Source of the DNA: UBA1413 sp964650525 | GTDB taxonomy: Bacteria; Bacteroidota; Bacteroidia; Bacteroidales; Prolixibacteraceae | Assembly: GCA_964650525.1 (NCBI GenBank) | Contig: CAZYUA010000018.1 | Span: forward strand, 21,575 to 85,574 | Reading direction: 5' to 3' | Length of the DNA stretch: 64,000 nt | Part shown: in pieces, positions 7,736 to 18,000 of the stretch | Layout of the letters: each line of letters begins with the position of its first letter | How positions within the stretch are numbered: position 1 is the first letter of the stretch | Translations under genes and position numbers: made by a program | The notes under the pieces: model-generated | Database searches by the model: none | What the model was told of the DNA's origin: nothing | Seen by the model: only the letters and a program-made list of their open reading frames with translations

Positions 7736-9079
7736 ATGGAAACAATCAATCACGATCCCAAGGGGCCGGGGAACAACGGACCCCTGAAATCATCCCTGAT
7801 CAGCTGGCATCTGATGTTGAAAATCGCATTTATCGGGTTGGTCTTTTTTGTTCTGATGATTCCCAAGCTGATGATCATCGGACTGATGGAAGAGCGCAAA
7901 ACCACCGCGGAGTCGGCCCGCGACGAAGTGATGGAAAAGTGGTCGGCCGATCAGGTGGTGCGTGGACCGGTGCTGACAGTGCCTGTACAGGAAACGGTCA
8001 CCGACCAGGAGGGCAAGAATCCCATGGTCGTGCAATCCCTGCAATACTTTCTGCCGCAGGAGCTGGCCATCGACGGACAGCTGACGCCCCGCGACCGCTA
8101 CCGGAGCATATACAAGGTGGTGGTTTACGAATCAGAGATCCGTATCTCCGGAAGCTTTGCCCCGCCTTCCCCGGAAATCCTCAAGGCTTCCGGAGAAAAG
8201 GAGTGGAGCAAAGCGGAACTCTCCATCGGGTTATCCGACTTGCGGGGCATCAGCAACATGGTGGAGATGGTGTGGAACGGACAGAAGGTCACTTTTCTTC
8301 CCGGCATGGACGACCCGGTTATTGGTACCGGTGGCATCACCCTGCCCCTGCCTGTCGATCCTGCCACTTCTTTCCCGGCTACCTTTGAATGCGTACTTCA
8401 CCTTAAGGGGAGCCACTCCCTCCATTTCAGTCCGCTCGGAGAAACCACTACTGTCAAACTCGCCTCGGTCTGGAATGATCCCGGATTCACAGGGAGCTTC
8501 CTCCCGGTCAGCCATACCGTGAATGCCGACGGGTTTACGGCCGACTGGAAGGTGCTCCATTTCAACCGCAACTTTCCCCAGACCTGGAAAGGAGACAAAT
8601 ACAAAATGGGGGGAGCCGATTTCGGGGTGGAGCTGGTGACCGTGGCCGACCACTACCAGAAGAACATCCGCAGCGCCAAATACGGTATCCTGGTGATCGT
8701 ACTGGTCTTTATCTCCTTTTTCCTCAGCGAGGTAATCAGCGGGGAGCGCATCCACCCAGTCCAGTATGCCCTGGTAGGCTTCGCCCTGCTCCTCTTTTAC
8801 CTCCTGCTTCTCTCTCTCTCGGAACATCTGGGCTTTAACATTGCCTACCTTATTGCATCGGCAGCGGTGCTCACCATGGTCTTCGCCTACTCGCGCTCCT
8901 TCCTGAAGAAGCGGATCAACTCCCTGATGCTCACTGCCGTACTGGCGGCATCATTTATTTTCATCTTTGTGCTTCTACAGATGGAAACCTATGCCCTGGT
9001 AACAGGAAGCATCGTCCTCTTCCTTATCCTGGCACTGATCATGTACCTAACCCGGAAAATCAACTGGTACAACGAGTAA
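7736..9079 (+). CDS. creD: Cell envelope integrity protein CreD
   Basis: An inner-membrane protein of the CreD family, which in enterobacteria belongs to the CreBC regulon and affects colicin tolerance and envelope stress. The 447-residue protein has an N-terminal transmembrane helix (about residues 27-47), a long periplasmic beta-rich region with the family motifs 'RGPVLTVPV' and 'YRSIYKVVVYESEIRISGSF', then a hydrophobic C-terminal block of about five helices from 'KYGILVIVLVFISFFLSEV' onward. The region between contains the typical 'RSAKYGIL' junction. It follows the winged-helix gene after 63 bases that contain the 7688-7702 dyad. No creBC two-component genes are present; control by the small regulator is inferred. 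Confidence 0.93.
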   Translation: METINHDPKGPGNNGPLKSSLISWHLMLKIAFIGLVFFVLMIPKLMIIGLMEERKTTAESARDEVMEKWSADQVVRGPVLTVPVQETVTDQEGKNPMVVQSLQYFLPQELAIDGQLTPRDRYRSIYKVVVYESEIRISGSFAPPSPEILKASGEKEWSKAELSIGLSDLRGISNMVEMVWNGQKVTFLPGMDDPVIGTGGITLPLPVDPATSFPATFECVLHLKGSHSLHFSPLGETTTVKLASVWNDPGFTGSFLPVSHTVNADGFTADWKVLHFNRNFPQTWKGDKYKMGGADFGVELVTVADHYQKNIRSAKYGILVIVLVFISFFLSEVISGERIHPVQYALVGFALLLFYLLLLSLSEHLGFNIAYLIASAAVLTMVFAYSRSFLKKRINSLMLTAVLAASFIFIFVLLQMETYALVTGSIVLFLILALIMYLTRKINWYNE

Positions 9080-9127
9080 TCCAGGCAGAGGTTGATGTTG
9101 ATGCCGGAGGAGAGTTCGTCCGGGCAC

Positions 9128-9184
9128 AAACCCGGGAGGAAAGGCTGGTTCGCAAACCTGCCGGTTCCCTCCCGGGTTTTCATT
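9128..9184 (+). terminator. Terminator after creD
   Basis: AAACCCGGGAGG (9128-9139) pairs perfectly with CCTCCCGGGTTT (9168-9179) across a 28-nt loop, followed by TTTTCATTT. The 12-bp GC-rich stem and T-run fit an intrinsic terminator, although the loop is long. The rest of 9080-9306 holds no recognisable gene. Confidence 0.65.
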
Positions 9185-9306
9185 TGGCCTTCCGGCTGTT
9201 TCTTCCGGTAGCGAAGTTTTTTTCGAGTACTGTCAGCCGGTATCCGAAAGAAGAAAGTGAATAAGGATAGCCAGCCACGCCTGGCAAGCAGACTCCACCA
9301 TTCCTG

Positions 9307-10911
9307 TCAAAGCTGTTTGTAGAAGTCGTTGCCCTTGTCATCGACGATGATGAAGGCAGGAAAATTTTCGACCCGGATTTTTCTGACCGCTTCCATGCCC
9401 AGGTCTTCAAAGTCAACGATTTCGACCGATTTGATGCTTTCCTTGGCCAGGATAGCAGCAGGTCCCCCGATGGACCCCAGGTAAAAGCCGCCATATTGAT
9501 TGCAGGCGTCGGTGACGGACTGACTGCGGTTTCCCTTGGCCAGCATTATCAATGACCCTCCCTGTTTCTGGAAGGGTTCAACATACACATCCATGCGTCC
9601 GGCGGTGGTAGGCCCGAAACTACCCGAGGCCATACCAACGGGGGTTTTGGCAGGCCCTGCATAGTACACCGGATGGTTCTTGAAATAGTCCGGCATGGGA
9701 GCTCCTTCATCCATCATTTTCTTGATACGGGCATGAGCTGCATCGCGGGCCACAATGAGCGTGCCCCTTAAGTTGAGGCGTGTCTTAACGGGATATTTGC
9801 TTAATTCTGCCAGGACCACTTCCATTGGCCGGTCCAGGTCGATGTCGATGGAAGGTTCCATACCCGGAGCCACACGCGGCAGATAGTGTGCCGGATTCTT
9901 CTCCAGTTCTTCCAGAAAAATTCCTTCATCCGTGATTTTTGCCCGTATGTTCCGGTCGGCACTGCAGGAAACCCCCAACCCTACCGGGCAGGAAGCTGCA
10001 TGGCGTGGAAGCCGTACCACCCGCACGTCGTGGACAAAATATTTACCCCCGAACTGGGCACCCATGCCATAATCGCGGCATATCTTCTCAACGCGTGCTT
10101 CCCATTCCCGATCCCGGAAAGCCCTGCCACCGTCGCTGCCTGTCACCGGGAGATGGTCGTAATACCCTGCCGAAGCTTTTTTTACCGCCGAAAGCGTTGC
10201 CTCTGCCGACGTTCCCCCAATAACCAGGGCCAAATGATAAGGAGGACAGGCGGCTGTGCCCAGATCCCTGATCTTCTCCTCCACGAACCGCGTCAGGCTC
10301 TCCTCGTTCAGCAACGACTTGCTCTGCTGGTAGAGAAACGTCTTGTTTGCCGATCCCCCTCCCTTGGTTATAAAGAGAAATTCATATTCCATACCCTGGG
10401 TGGCGAAGATATCAATTTGCGCCGGCAGGTTGGTACCTGTGTTTTTCTCTTCCGTCATCGTCAGGGGTACAATCATGGAATACCGCAGATTACGGTTCTG
10501 GTATGTGTCGAATATGCCTTTTGAAATATGAAGAGCATCGTTAGCACCCGTGTAAACATCCTCTCCCTTCCGGCCGATTACGATAGCTGTACCCGTATCC
10601 TGACAGGTGGGAAGAAGCCCCTCAGCTGCAATAACCTGGTTCATCAACATGGTGTAAGCCACAAAACGGTCGTTGTCGCTGGCTTCAGTATCTTCCAGAA
10701 TCTGCCGTAGTTTGGCCAAATGCGCCGGCCGAAGGTAAAAGGATACATCGGTGACCGCCTCCCGTGCCAGTAACTCCAAACCTTCCGGATCAACCTTAAG
10801 AATCCTCCGGCCTCCTTCACAAAGGATGGAAACAAAATCCTTGCTTATTAACCGGTAAGGTGTTTCATCCTTCAGCAGGGTAAAAGGCTTTTCATAATGG
10901 AATGATGTCAT
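9307..10911 (-). CDS. Class I (4Fe-4S) fumarate hydratase
   Basis: Interconverts fumarate and malate using an oxygen-labile [4Fe-4S] cluster, in the TCA cycle or the reductive fumarate branch. The 534-residue single chain is the fused FumA/FumB type. The N-terminal Fe-S domain has conserved cysteines in 'LLPTCQDTGTA', 'GTAACPPYHLALVIGG' and 'ASCPVGLGVSC'; the C-terminal beta domain has 'TPVGMASGSFGPTTAGRMD' and 'GGSLIMLAKGNRS'. The length matches FumA (about 548). A class I rather than class II enzyme fits an anaerobic lifestyle. The gene is monocistronic, with a -7 match upstream at 11006-11013. Confidence 0.96.
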   Translation of the reverse strand: MTSFHYEKPFTLLKDETPYRLISKDFVSILCEGGRRILKVDPEGLELLAREAVTDVSFYLRPAHLAKLRQILEDTEASDNDRFVAYTMLMNQVIAAEGLLPTCQDTGTAIVIGRKGEDVYTGANDALHISKGIFDTYQNRNLRYSMIVPLTMTEEKNTGTNLPAQIDIFATQGMEYEFLFITKGGGSANKTFLYQQSKSLLNEESLTRFVEEKIRDLGTAACPPYHLALVIGGTSAEATLSAVKKASAGYYDHLPVTGSDGGRAFRDREWEARVEKICRDYGMGAQFGGKYFVHDVRVVRLPRHAASCPVGLGVSCSADRNIRAKITDEGIFLEELEKNPAHYLPRVAPGMEPSIDIDLDRPMEVVLAELSKYPVKTRLNLRGTLIVARDAAHARIKKMMDEGAPMPDYFKNHPVYYAGPAKTPVGMASGSFGPTTAGRMDVYVEPFQKQGGSLIMLAKGNRSQSVTDACNQYGGFYLGSIGGPAAILAKESIKSVEIVDFEDLGMEAVRKIRVENFPAFIIVDDKGNDFYKQL

Positions 10912-11355
10912 GGTGTTGTTTTTAAGTTGAAATACCGATAAATAAATACCTGACGAATCTTTCCCGGAATCTGATCTGATCTGTAGCGGGAATCACCTCA
11001 TAATGCAAATATAGGAAATTGAAGCCCACAGTGGGAACAAGTCCTCTTTTTTCAACGGCCCAAATCGCTGCCAAGGTTTCCTGGAACAGGATTATTATTT
11101 AAATTTGCATGTTCCTGCAATACCATTGCGAACACGCGTTGCGTTTTTTGTCTTGGAAACAGCCGGAAGGAAGCTCCTGCCACAAGCGAGCCCTGACAGA
11201 GGATTACAGGAGCTTTCGTGTACATTTGTACTTTCAGAAATCCTGATTACAGCCATTCCTCGAAGGTAGTTCAAACAGGATCTGAAGGAACAAACCCATT
11301 CAGAATTCTGAATACAAATGTTATTTTTATTAACTATTGGAATTAAATTTGTTCT
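10912..11355. other. 444-base gap with several promoter-like boxes and a hairpin, no protein gene seen
   Basis: On the minus strand TATATTTG (11006-11013) is a probable -7 box for fumarase. On the plus strand exact TAnnTTTG matches occur at 11100-11107 (TAAATTTG), 11221-11228 (TACATTTG) and 11344-11351 (TAAATTTG). Between the first two lies a 9-bp stem, AAGCTCCTG (11171-11179) with CAGGAGCTT (11207-11215). No open frame explains the plus-strand boxes before 11356, so a small RNA is possible. No tRNA-like cloverleaf was found. Confidence 0.4.
11006..11013 (-). promoter_or_regulatory. Probable -7 promoter element of the fumarase gene
   Basis: On the minus strand this reads TATATTTG, an exact TAnnTTTG match. 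It would start transcription near 11000 and give a leader of about 90 nt. No -33 element at the usual distance was identified. Confidence 0.4.
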
Positions 11356-11469
11356 ATGTCAAAGGAAAAGACGCTCAAGGAAAAGAGCACGAAAAAGGCA
11401 TCAACAAAGAGCCTGAAAGAGAAAAGAGCTGCCAAGGAGGCCAAACGGGAAGAGAAAAAACGGAGCTGA
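11356..11469 (+). CDS. Very small lysine-rich protein (37 residues), function unknown
   Basis: ATG 11356 opens a 37-codon frame ending at TGA 11467. The product is extremely basic and built almost entirely of K, E, A, S, T and R: it begins MSKEKTLKEKSTKKASTKSL and contains KEKRAAKEAKREEKK, predicted helical. Similar tiny K/E/A-rich proteins are, as I recall, scattered through Bacteroidota genomes without a known role. A -7 box match lies at 11344-11351, too close for a normal leader, so if that promoter is real the mRNA would be nearly leaderless. It is too short and low-complexity for certainty. Nothing about function can be read from the sequence; nucleic-acid or ribosome association is a guess from charge alone. 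Confidence 0.45.
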   Translation: MSKEKTLKEKSTKKASTKSLKEKRAAKEAKREEKKRS

Positions 11470-11832
11470 TACAGGTGACAATCCGAAAGGCGGATCACAA
11501 ATTTCCTGTATACATCAGTTTCCGGTTGCGTACGGTATGAGATGGGGCCGGGATTTTCCCCGGGGGTATATTTTTTTGATCAGATCCCGGCAATGATTTC
11601 TTTTTATCTGGTGCGAATGGAATGGCATCCAGGGTAAACATTTCCGGATAGAAGGCCGGGGTTGGAACAACCAGGGAATTACGCCGTGAAATACTGAATG
11701 GCATCCCGATACAAACCAGCCACGCAACAACAGGTGAAAGAAATTCCTTATTGTGGGTTTGGATAGTAAACCCCTTCCGGGTTATTGATGGTGAACCTGG
11801 AATTCCGGTAATCAGGATAATGGTTATAATAA
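11470..11832. other. Intergenic stretch before the FAD/Fe-S dehydrogenase
   Basis: No convincing gene. CCGGGAT (11548-11554) and ATCCCGG (11584-11590) form a loose inverted repeat that encloses CCCCGGGG (11559-11566 or so) and a T7 run at 11571-11577, possibly a terminator region for the small ORF upstream. An in-frame extension of the downstream dehydrogenase enters this stretch but looks non-coding. Confidence 0.4.
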
Positions 11833-11840
11833 TATATTTG
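11833..11840 (+). promoter_or_regulatory. Probable -7 promoter element of the FAD/Fe-S dehydrogenase gene
   Basis: TATATTTG matches TAnnTTTG exactly and lies 22 bases before ATG 11862. The expected transcript would have a leader of about 16 nt. No clear -33 TTTG. Confidence 0.45.
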
Positions 11841-11861
11841 TTACCAGAAAGTACCGGAATT

Positions 11862-14783
11862 ATGATCAGCAAACAAGAATTCGAATCTTTAAAAGAGACC
11901 ATGGATGGTGATTTGTTCACCAGCCAGGTTCAGCGTATACTCTATTCTACGGATGCCTCCTCATACAAGGAGATTCCGATGGCAGTCACCCGGCCCCGGA
12001 ACACTGAAGATATAAAAAAGATTCTTGCCTTTGCCCGCAGCCACGGCTCCTCAGTGATTCCGCGTGCCGGGGGCACCTCCCTGGCAGGCCAGGTGGTAGG
12101 CCCCGGCATCGTCGTGGATATATCCAGGTATATGAACCGGATCCTGGAGCTTAACAAGGAAGAGTACTGGGTATGGGTGGAGCCTGGCGTGATTCCTGCC
12201 GAGTTGAACAAATGGCTGGCACCTCACGGATTACAGTATGGCCCGGAGACTTCAACAGCCAACCGGTGCTGCATTGGAGGCATGGTCGGGAATAACTCAT
12301 GTGGCTTGCATTCTATTATTTATGGAAGCGCACGCGAACATATACTTGAAGCAGATGTCCTTTTGTCTGATGGCTCGGAAGTGACCTTCGGTCCGTTAAC
12401 CCGTGAACAGTTTATAGAAAAATGTAAGGGGGACCCCACCCTTCTGGAAACACAATTGTACCGGAATATTTGTGAAATCCTTTCGGATCCTGACAACCAA
12501 AAGGAGATCCGGGAAAATTTTCCCGATCCGCGGGTGACACGGAGGAATATGGGGTATGCCATCGATGTGCTGATGAAGAGCGAACCTTTCACTCCAGACG
12601 GGGAACCTTTCAATTTTTGCAGGTTGCTGGCCGGGTCGGAAGGGACGCTGGCTTTTTTTTCACGCATCAAAGTAAACCTGATTCCATTGCCTCCCCGTCA
12701 TATGGGGTTGGTATGTGCCCATTTCCGCACTCTGGAGGAGTCGCTGCATGCCAACCTGATTGCTCTCAAACATGCTCCCCGGGCCGTGGAGCTGATGGAT
12801 AACATCATCCTGGAATGCACCAACCAAAACATAGAACAACGGAAAAACCGGTTTTTCGTACAGGGTGATCCTGGCGCCATTCTGATGATCGAATTCGCCT
12901 TTGACACAGAAAAGGAACTCATCGAAAAAGCTTCCGCACTGGAAATAGATATGCGGGATGCCGGTCTGGGATATGCTTTTCCCCTGGTTACTGGTGATGA
13001 AAACATTAAGAAGGTTTGGGCACTCCGCACGGCAGGGTTGGGAGTTTTGGCCAATGTTCCGGGAATCCGGAAGGGGGTTCCGGGATTTGAGGATACAGCG
13101 GTTCACCCGGAATATCTGCCTGAATATGTCGCTGACTTTAAGAAGACTCTCGGGAAAAATGGCTTAGACAGCATTTATTATGCCCATATTGCGACCGGGG
13201 AAATCCATTTCCGACCCATGCTCAACCTGAAAGATCCGGCCGATGTGGAGATTTTCAGGAACCTGATGACGGATATGGCTGTGCTGGTGAAAAAATACCA
13301 TGGTTCTCTGAGCGGGGAACACGGCGATGGCAGGGTGCGGGGTGAATTTATCCCGTTCATGCTGGGAGACCATAACTTTCAGCTCATCAGGAGCCTGAAG
13401 GAAACCTGGGATCCCGGCAACCTCTTGAACCCGGGGAAAATCGTGGATACTCCTCCCATCACCGATAATTTTCGCTTTGTCCCGGGATTTGAATCGCCTC
13501 AGTTTGACACGCTGTTTGACTTTTCCGCCACCCGGGGCTTTTTCAGTACGATAGAAAAATGCAATGGATCGGGTGACTGCCGGAAAACTGAGATTGTTGG
13601 AGGGACCATGTGTCCGACCTATATGGCCACCCGCGACGAAGACAAGACTACCCGCGGAAGAGCCAATCTTTTGCGCGAATTACTGGCTTCCCCCCAGGGC
13701 AAAAACCCGTTTGACCAGGAAGAAATATACAAGGTCCTGGATCTTTGTATCTCTTGCAAGGCCTGTAAGTCGGAATGCCCCTCTAACGTGGATATGGCCA
13801 AGCTGAAAGCAGAATTCCTGCAGCATTATTACGACATACACGGGATACCTTACCGCAGCCGTCTGGTGGCCTTCCTGCCCAGGCTGGAGAATCTGGCCAT
13901 GCTCGTCCAGCCGGTTGCCAACTTCTTCATGAAGCAGTCTTTCTTCAAAAAAATGGTGGGATTTACCGACCAGCGGAACCTGCCTCCCCTGTCCCTGATC
14001 ACCCTTAACCGGTGGTTCAGAAATGGAGCAGCCCTGAAACCAGAAAATCCCGCGAAAAAAGTGTACCTATTCAGCGACGAATTCACCAACTTCAACGAAA
14101 GCGACATAGGGATCAAGGCCATATTGCTGCTTACCAGGTTGGGATATGAGGTCCGTATCCCGGTGCACAGGGAGAGCGGACGTACCTGGCTTTCGAAGGG
14201 GCTAGTCCGGACGGCCAAGAAAATTGCTGAAGAAAATGTAAGCTTGCTGAAGGAGGTCGTTACAGAGGAATCTCCTCTAATAGGCATTGAACCTTCGGCC
14301 ATCCTGGCTTTCCGGGATGAATACCCCGAGCTGGTTGGCGAAACGCTAAAGCAGGACGCCCGCAATCTGGCTGATAAGGCTTTGCTTTTTGAGGAATTTT
14401 TCTGCCGTGAAATTGAAAACGGCCACATCAGGAAAGAGACTTTTACCACGGCTTATAAGGACATTCTGCTTCATGGACATTGCCAGCAAAAGTCGGTGGC
14501 TTCCACGGTTCCCACCCGCACCATGCTGTCGTTTCCTGCCAACTATACGGTCACGGAGATCCCTTCAGGGTGCTGCGGTATGGCTGGAGCCTTCGGTTAT
14601 GAAAAGGAGCATTACGACCTTTCCATGAAAATCGGGGAAATGGTGCTGTTCCCGGCTGTAAAGGCAGCCCCGGAAAATACACTGATTACGGCCCCCGGCA
14701 CCTCCTGCCGCCATCAGATCAAGGATGGCACAGGTCGGGATGCCCTCCACCCGGTGGAAATCATGTACCACGCACTAGCTTGA
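11862..14783 (+). CDS. FAD-binding and (4Fe-4S)-binding D-2-hydroxyacid dehydrogenase (GlcD-GlpC fusion, YdiJ/Dld-like)
   Basis: Oxidises a D-2-hydroxyacid (D-lactate, D-2-hydroxyglutarate or similar) and passes electrons through Fe-S centres, probably at the membrane face. The 973-residue chain joins an N-terminal PCMH-type FAD domain ('IPRAGGTSLAGQVVG', 'ANRCCIGGMVGNNSCG'), the FAD-oxidase C-terminal domain with 'SGEHGDGRVRGEF', a ferredoxin-like part with C567..C573 and CISCKACKSECP at about 629-640, and a CCG-type heterodisulfide-reductase-like domain ending near 'IPSGCCGMAG' (about 900-906). I chose ATG 11862, since the -7 box lies just upstream and residues before it are unlike the family. 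The gene is monocistronic. The substrate cannot be decided from sequence. Confidence 0.9.
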   Translation: MISKQEFESLKETMDGDLFTSQVQRILYSTDASSYKEIPMAVTRPRNTEDIKKILAFARSHGSSVIPRAGGTSLAGQVVGPGIVVDISRYMNRILELNKEEYWVWVEPGVIPAELNKWLAPHGLQYGPETSTANRCCIGGMVGNNSCGLHSIIYGSAREHILEADVLLSDGSEVTFGPLTREQFIEKCKGDPTLLETQLYRNICEILSDPDNQKEIRENFPDPRVTRRNMGYAIDVLMKSEPFTPDGEPFNFCRLLAGSEGTLAFFSRIKVNLIPLPPRHMGLVCAHFRTLEESLHANLIALKHAPRAVELMDNIILECTNQNIEQRKNRFFVQGDPGAILMIEFAFDTEKELIEKASALEIDMRDAGLGYAFPLVTGDENIKKVWALRTAGLGVLANVPGIRKGVPGFEDTAVHPEYLPEYVADFKKTLGKNGLDSIYYAHIATGEIHFRPMLNLKDPADVEIFRNLMTDMAVLVKKYHGSLSGEHGDGRVRGEFIPFMLGDHNFQLIRSLKETWDPGNLLNPGKIVDTPPITDNFRFVPGFESPQFDTLFDFSATRGFFSTIEKCNGSGDCRKTEIVGGTMCPTYMATRDEDKTTRGRANLLRELLASPQGKNPFDQEEIYKVLDLCISCKACKSECPSNVDMAKLKAEFLQHYYDIHGIPYRSRLVAFLPRLENLAMLVQPVANFFMKQSFFKKMVGFTDQRNLPPLSLITLNRWFRNGAALKPENPAKKVYLFSDEFTNFNESDIGIKAILLLTRLGYEVRIPVHRESGRTWLSKGLVRTAKKIAEENVSLLKEVVTEESPLIGIEPSAILAFRDEYPELVGETLKQDARNLADKALLFEEFFCREIENGHIRKETFTTAYKDILLHGHCQQKSVASTVPTRTMLSFPANYTVTEIPSGCCGMAGAFGYEKEHYDLSMKIGEMVLFPAVKAAPENTLITAPGTSCRHQIKDGTGRDALHPVEIMYHALA

Positions 14784-15052
14784 AGGGCTCTCCGCATTCT
14801 CTTATAAATTTATGGAGGGACAGATAAGAACCGGGATCCATTTGCCACCGCTCCGCAGCACAAACACTTTAAGCAATCATTCAATTTACCCCGCTGCGGG
14901 CGGCGGGTAGTTCATTTAGTATCCATCAACGGTTGCTTTCTCGTGTAGTGAGGGTTTGAAAAACTTCTGCAAGTGGCAGAAAAAACCGTTCCCAATTGAA
15001 AAATATTTCATGGATTTTCTGTACCTTTTCTAAAAGAAAATCCAGCTAACCT

Positions 15053-18000
15053 ATGAAACCAAAATTACTCTGTTTTGTAGCTTTCCTCTTATTGTGTTTG
15101 TCCGGGAGGGCCGAAACTGAACCCAACAACACCCTTCAGCAGGCCAATAATTTGGCTTATAATGGGAATCAATCCGGATCTCTCACCGGAACTGACATCG
15201 AAGACTGGTTTGTGACAGACCTCCCGCAGGGAGGGATTTTTACCCTCACAGTTAACAAAACGGGAAGTGGATACGCTTTCCTTTATTTATACGATGGTGA
15301 GACAGCGGGCAATCCTGAAATTGCCAGTATCAACCTTCCCTTCGGTGACTCTCCTGCACAGGGGTGGGCAGTGTCAGTTCCTGCTCTTGGCGGTAAGTAT
15401 TACATTAAGCTGCTTAAGACCGCCGATCCCGTCAATTACCAGATCGGATTATCCCTTATTGCACCAGCTTACCCTGAAGACATCGAGCCTAATGACACAG
15501 TGAACAAAGCGGGAATAGTGACTGCCGGGGGAAGTATCAGCGGTACTGTCCATTACTATGAGGCCGGGAAAGGTTACGACATGGAGGACTGGTATAAACT
15601 GGAGCTGCCCAAAGGTGGAATCCTGTCACTGAAGATCTACAAAAAAGGTCCGGGTAACACATGGATTCGTTTCAGGGATGGAGAAAAACCTTTATTTCCT
15701 GAATTATCAGCTTTCTACACAGGTTTTTCAGAAAGTCCGCCAGAAGGATGGAACTGGAATTTCCCTGCACTGGCTGGTATCTATTATTTCCAGGTCGAGG
15801 GCGGAGGGAATGTCGTTGACTACAAGCTGGATCTTGCGTTGGCTGATCCGGCATTCAGCGAAGATAATGAACCCAACGACTCTATCACCGGAGCCCTGCC
15901 TATGCCGGTCGGCGGAACCGTCACCGGAAACGTCCATTATTATTCACCAGGGAAAGGAGCAGATCTGAGAGACTGGTACAAATTAGATGTCCCAAAAGGA
16001 GGAATTCTAAATCTGACAATTGAAAAAAAAGGTCCGGGAAATACTTGGCTCTATTTCCTCGATGGGGTCAAAACAAGCAATCCCAGAATATCGGAATTTT
16101 ATTTCAACTTCTCTGAAAGTCCGGCAGAAGGATGGAAATGGAGTTATCCGGTACTGGCAGGAACCTATTATTTCCAGTTTGAAGGGGGAGAGGGTGTCGT
16201 CGATTACAAACTGGAAATTTCGTTAGCCAATCCTGCTTACTCTGAAGATTCCGAGCCCAATGATACGATTTCAAAGGCCATGAGAATGCCGGTCAACGGA
16301 TCTATTAGCGGGATTTTGCATTACTATTCAGCTGGAAACGGAATTGATGCAAGAGACTGGTATAAATTGGAAATTCCGAAAGGCGGGATGCTGAACCTGA
16401 AAATTAACAAAAAAGGTCCGGGAAATACATGGTTCTATTTCCTCGATGGGATTAAAACAGGCAATCCCAGAATATCGGAATATTATTTCAACTACTCTGA
16501 AAGTCCGCCTGAAGGATGGAAATGGAGTTATCCGGTACTGGCAGGTACCTATTATTTCCAGGTGGATGGCGGTGAAGGAGTCGTTAATTACCGGATGGAG
16601 ATCAGCCTGGATGTACCTGTTTGGGGAGAAGATACAGAAAACAATGATTCCCTCCGTTTTGCACAGAAATGTACCCTGAATGATTCGATTGCTGGTTTGC
16701 TGGGTTATTACAAACCCGGCCAGGGGACGGACAATTGGGACTGGTTCGAAATAAACACCACCGAATTCGGATATCTCTCCTTCCATGTAGTGAAGAAGGG
16801 TATTCAGAATGGTAACATCCGGTTGCGGGACACCACCGTCGAAATCAACTCCCATTACCTCAGTTTCGGGGACCTGGAAACTACCTGGGGGCGACATGTT
16901 CCTGCAGGAACCTATTACCTGGGTTTTGAAAAATTCGGAGGGGATATTCAATACAAAATTCGGATGAAATTCATTCCCAAACCAAAGGCTGATTTTACCT
17001 GGACCAAAGGCGACAACTCTTTCACGTTTGAAAACACCACCATCCATGGCGAATCCTATTCCTGGGATTTTGACGACGGGCAAAAAGAGACTACTGTCCA
17101 TCCTTTTCATCAATATAAGGCACCGGGTAATTATGAGGTTTGCCTGATCGCAAAAAACATCACAGGAGCCGACACTGCCTGCCAAATGCTTGTGATTCCG
17201 GGTGTTAACCGAATTTTTCCGGATAATTGCGGAAACGAGGGTGAAGCTACCATCGAAATCTTCGGCGGAGGGTTGGATACAACATACGATGCAAAAATTA
17301 TGTCGGGGAATTCGGTATTGGGTGTATCGGCTATGACGGGATTTGGAGGAAAAACTTCAATACTGGCGATTTTTGATACCCTTTCAATTGCACCCGGCAT
17401 CTATGATCTTGTTATTGAGAAACCGGGAGGTCCTTCCTATAAATTACCGGGTGGTTTCACAGTCATGGCAACCTCTGAAGCGAAGCCTTGGATCAGGATC
17501 GTTGGCCGGAACAGGATTCTGTTTAACACCTGGACCACATACACCATCATAGTCGGCAACAGTGGGAACAAAGATGCTCATGGTGTTCCTTTATGGATTG
17601 CCATTTCAGATTTGCCCGGCACTGAAATTGAAATCGATAACATCAATAGAAAAGCTTTTACCGATTTACTTACGGAAAATGGATGGACGTTAAATCTTGA
17701 TTCGATTCCTGATTTCGTTTCAGTAGATACGGTGATGGGTAAACCATGGAAAGCAAAGGTCTATCCTCTTTATATTCCATTTATTTCTGCCGGATCGACC
17801 AATCCGATAGTTGTCAAGGTCAGGACATCACAGGAAATCCAGTTTCAGGCATGGTTACAACCCAAGTATTTTAACTCAGGAGCAACGGATGCAGTTTGGT
17901 GTTTTATCAGTTTGCTGGGAAGAGAGGCAACAGGATTTGTAATAGACAGGTTTACAGCCAAGGGGAAATGTATTTTCGATATTCTGGTTAGGCTTTACAG

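Noticed and set aside
11751..11861. 37-codon in-frame extension of the FAD/Fe-S dehydrogenase
   Set aside because: It contains the -7 promoter box and resembles no member of the family.
15474..16980. Regular repeats considered as a CRISPR or satellite array
   Set aside because: The period is about 384 bp, the units are in frame and encode PPC-like domains; there are no short repeats with unique spacers.
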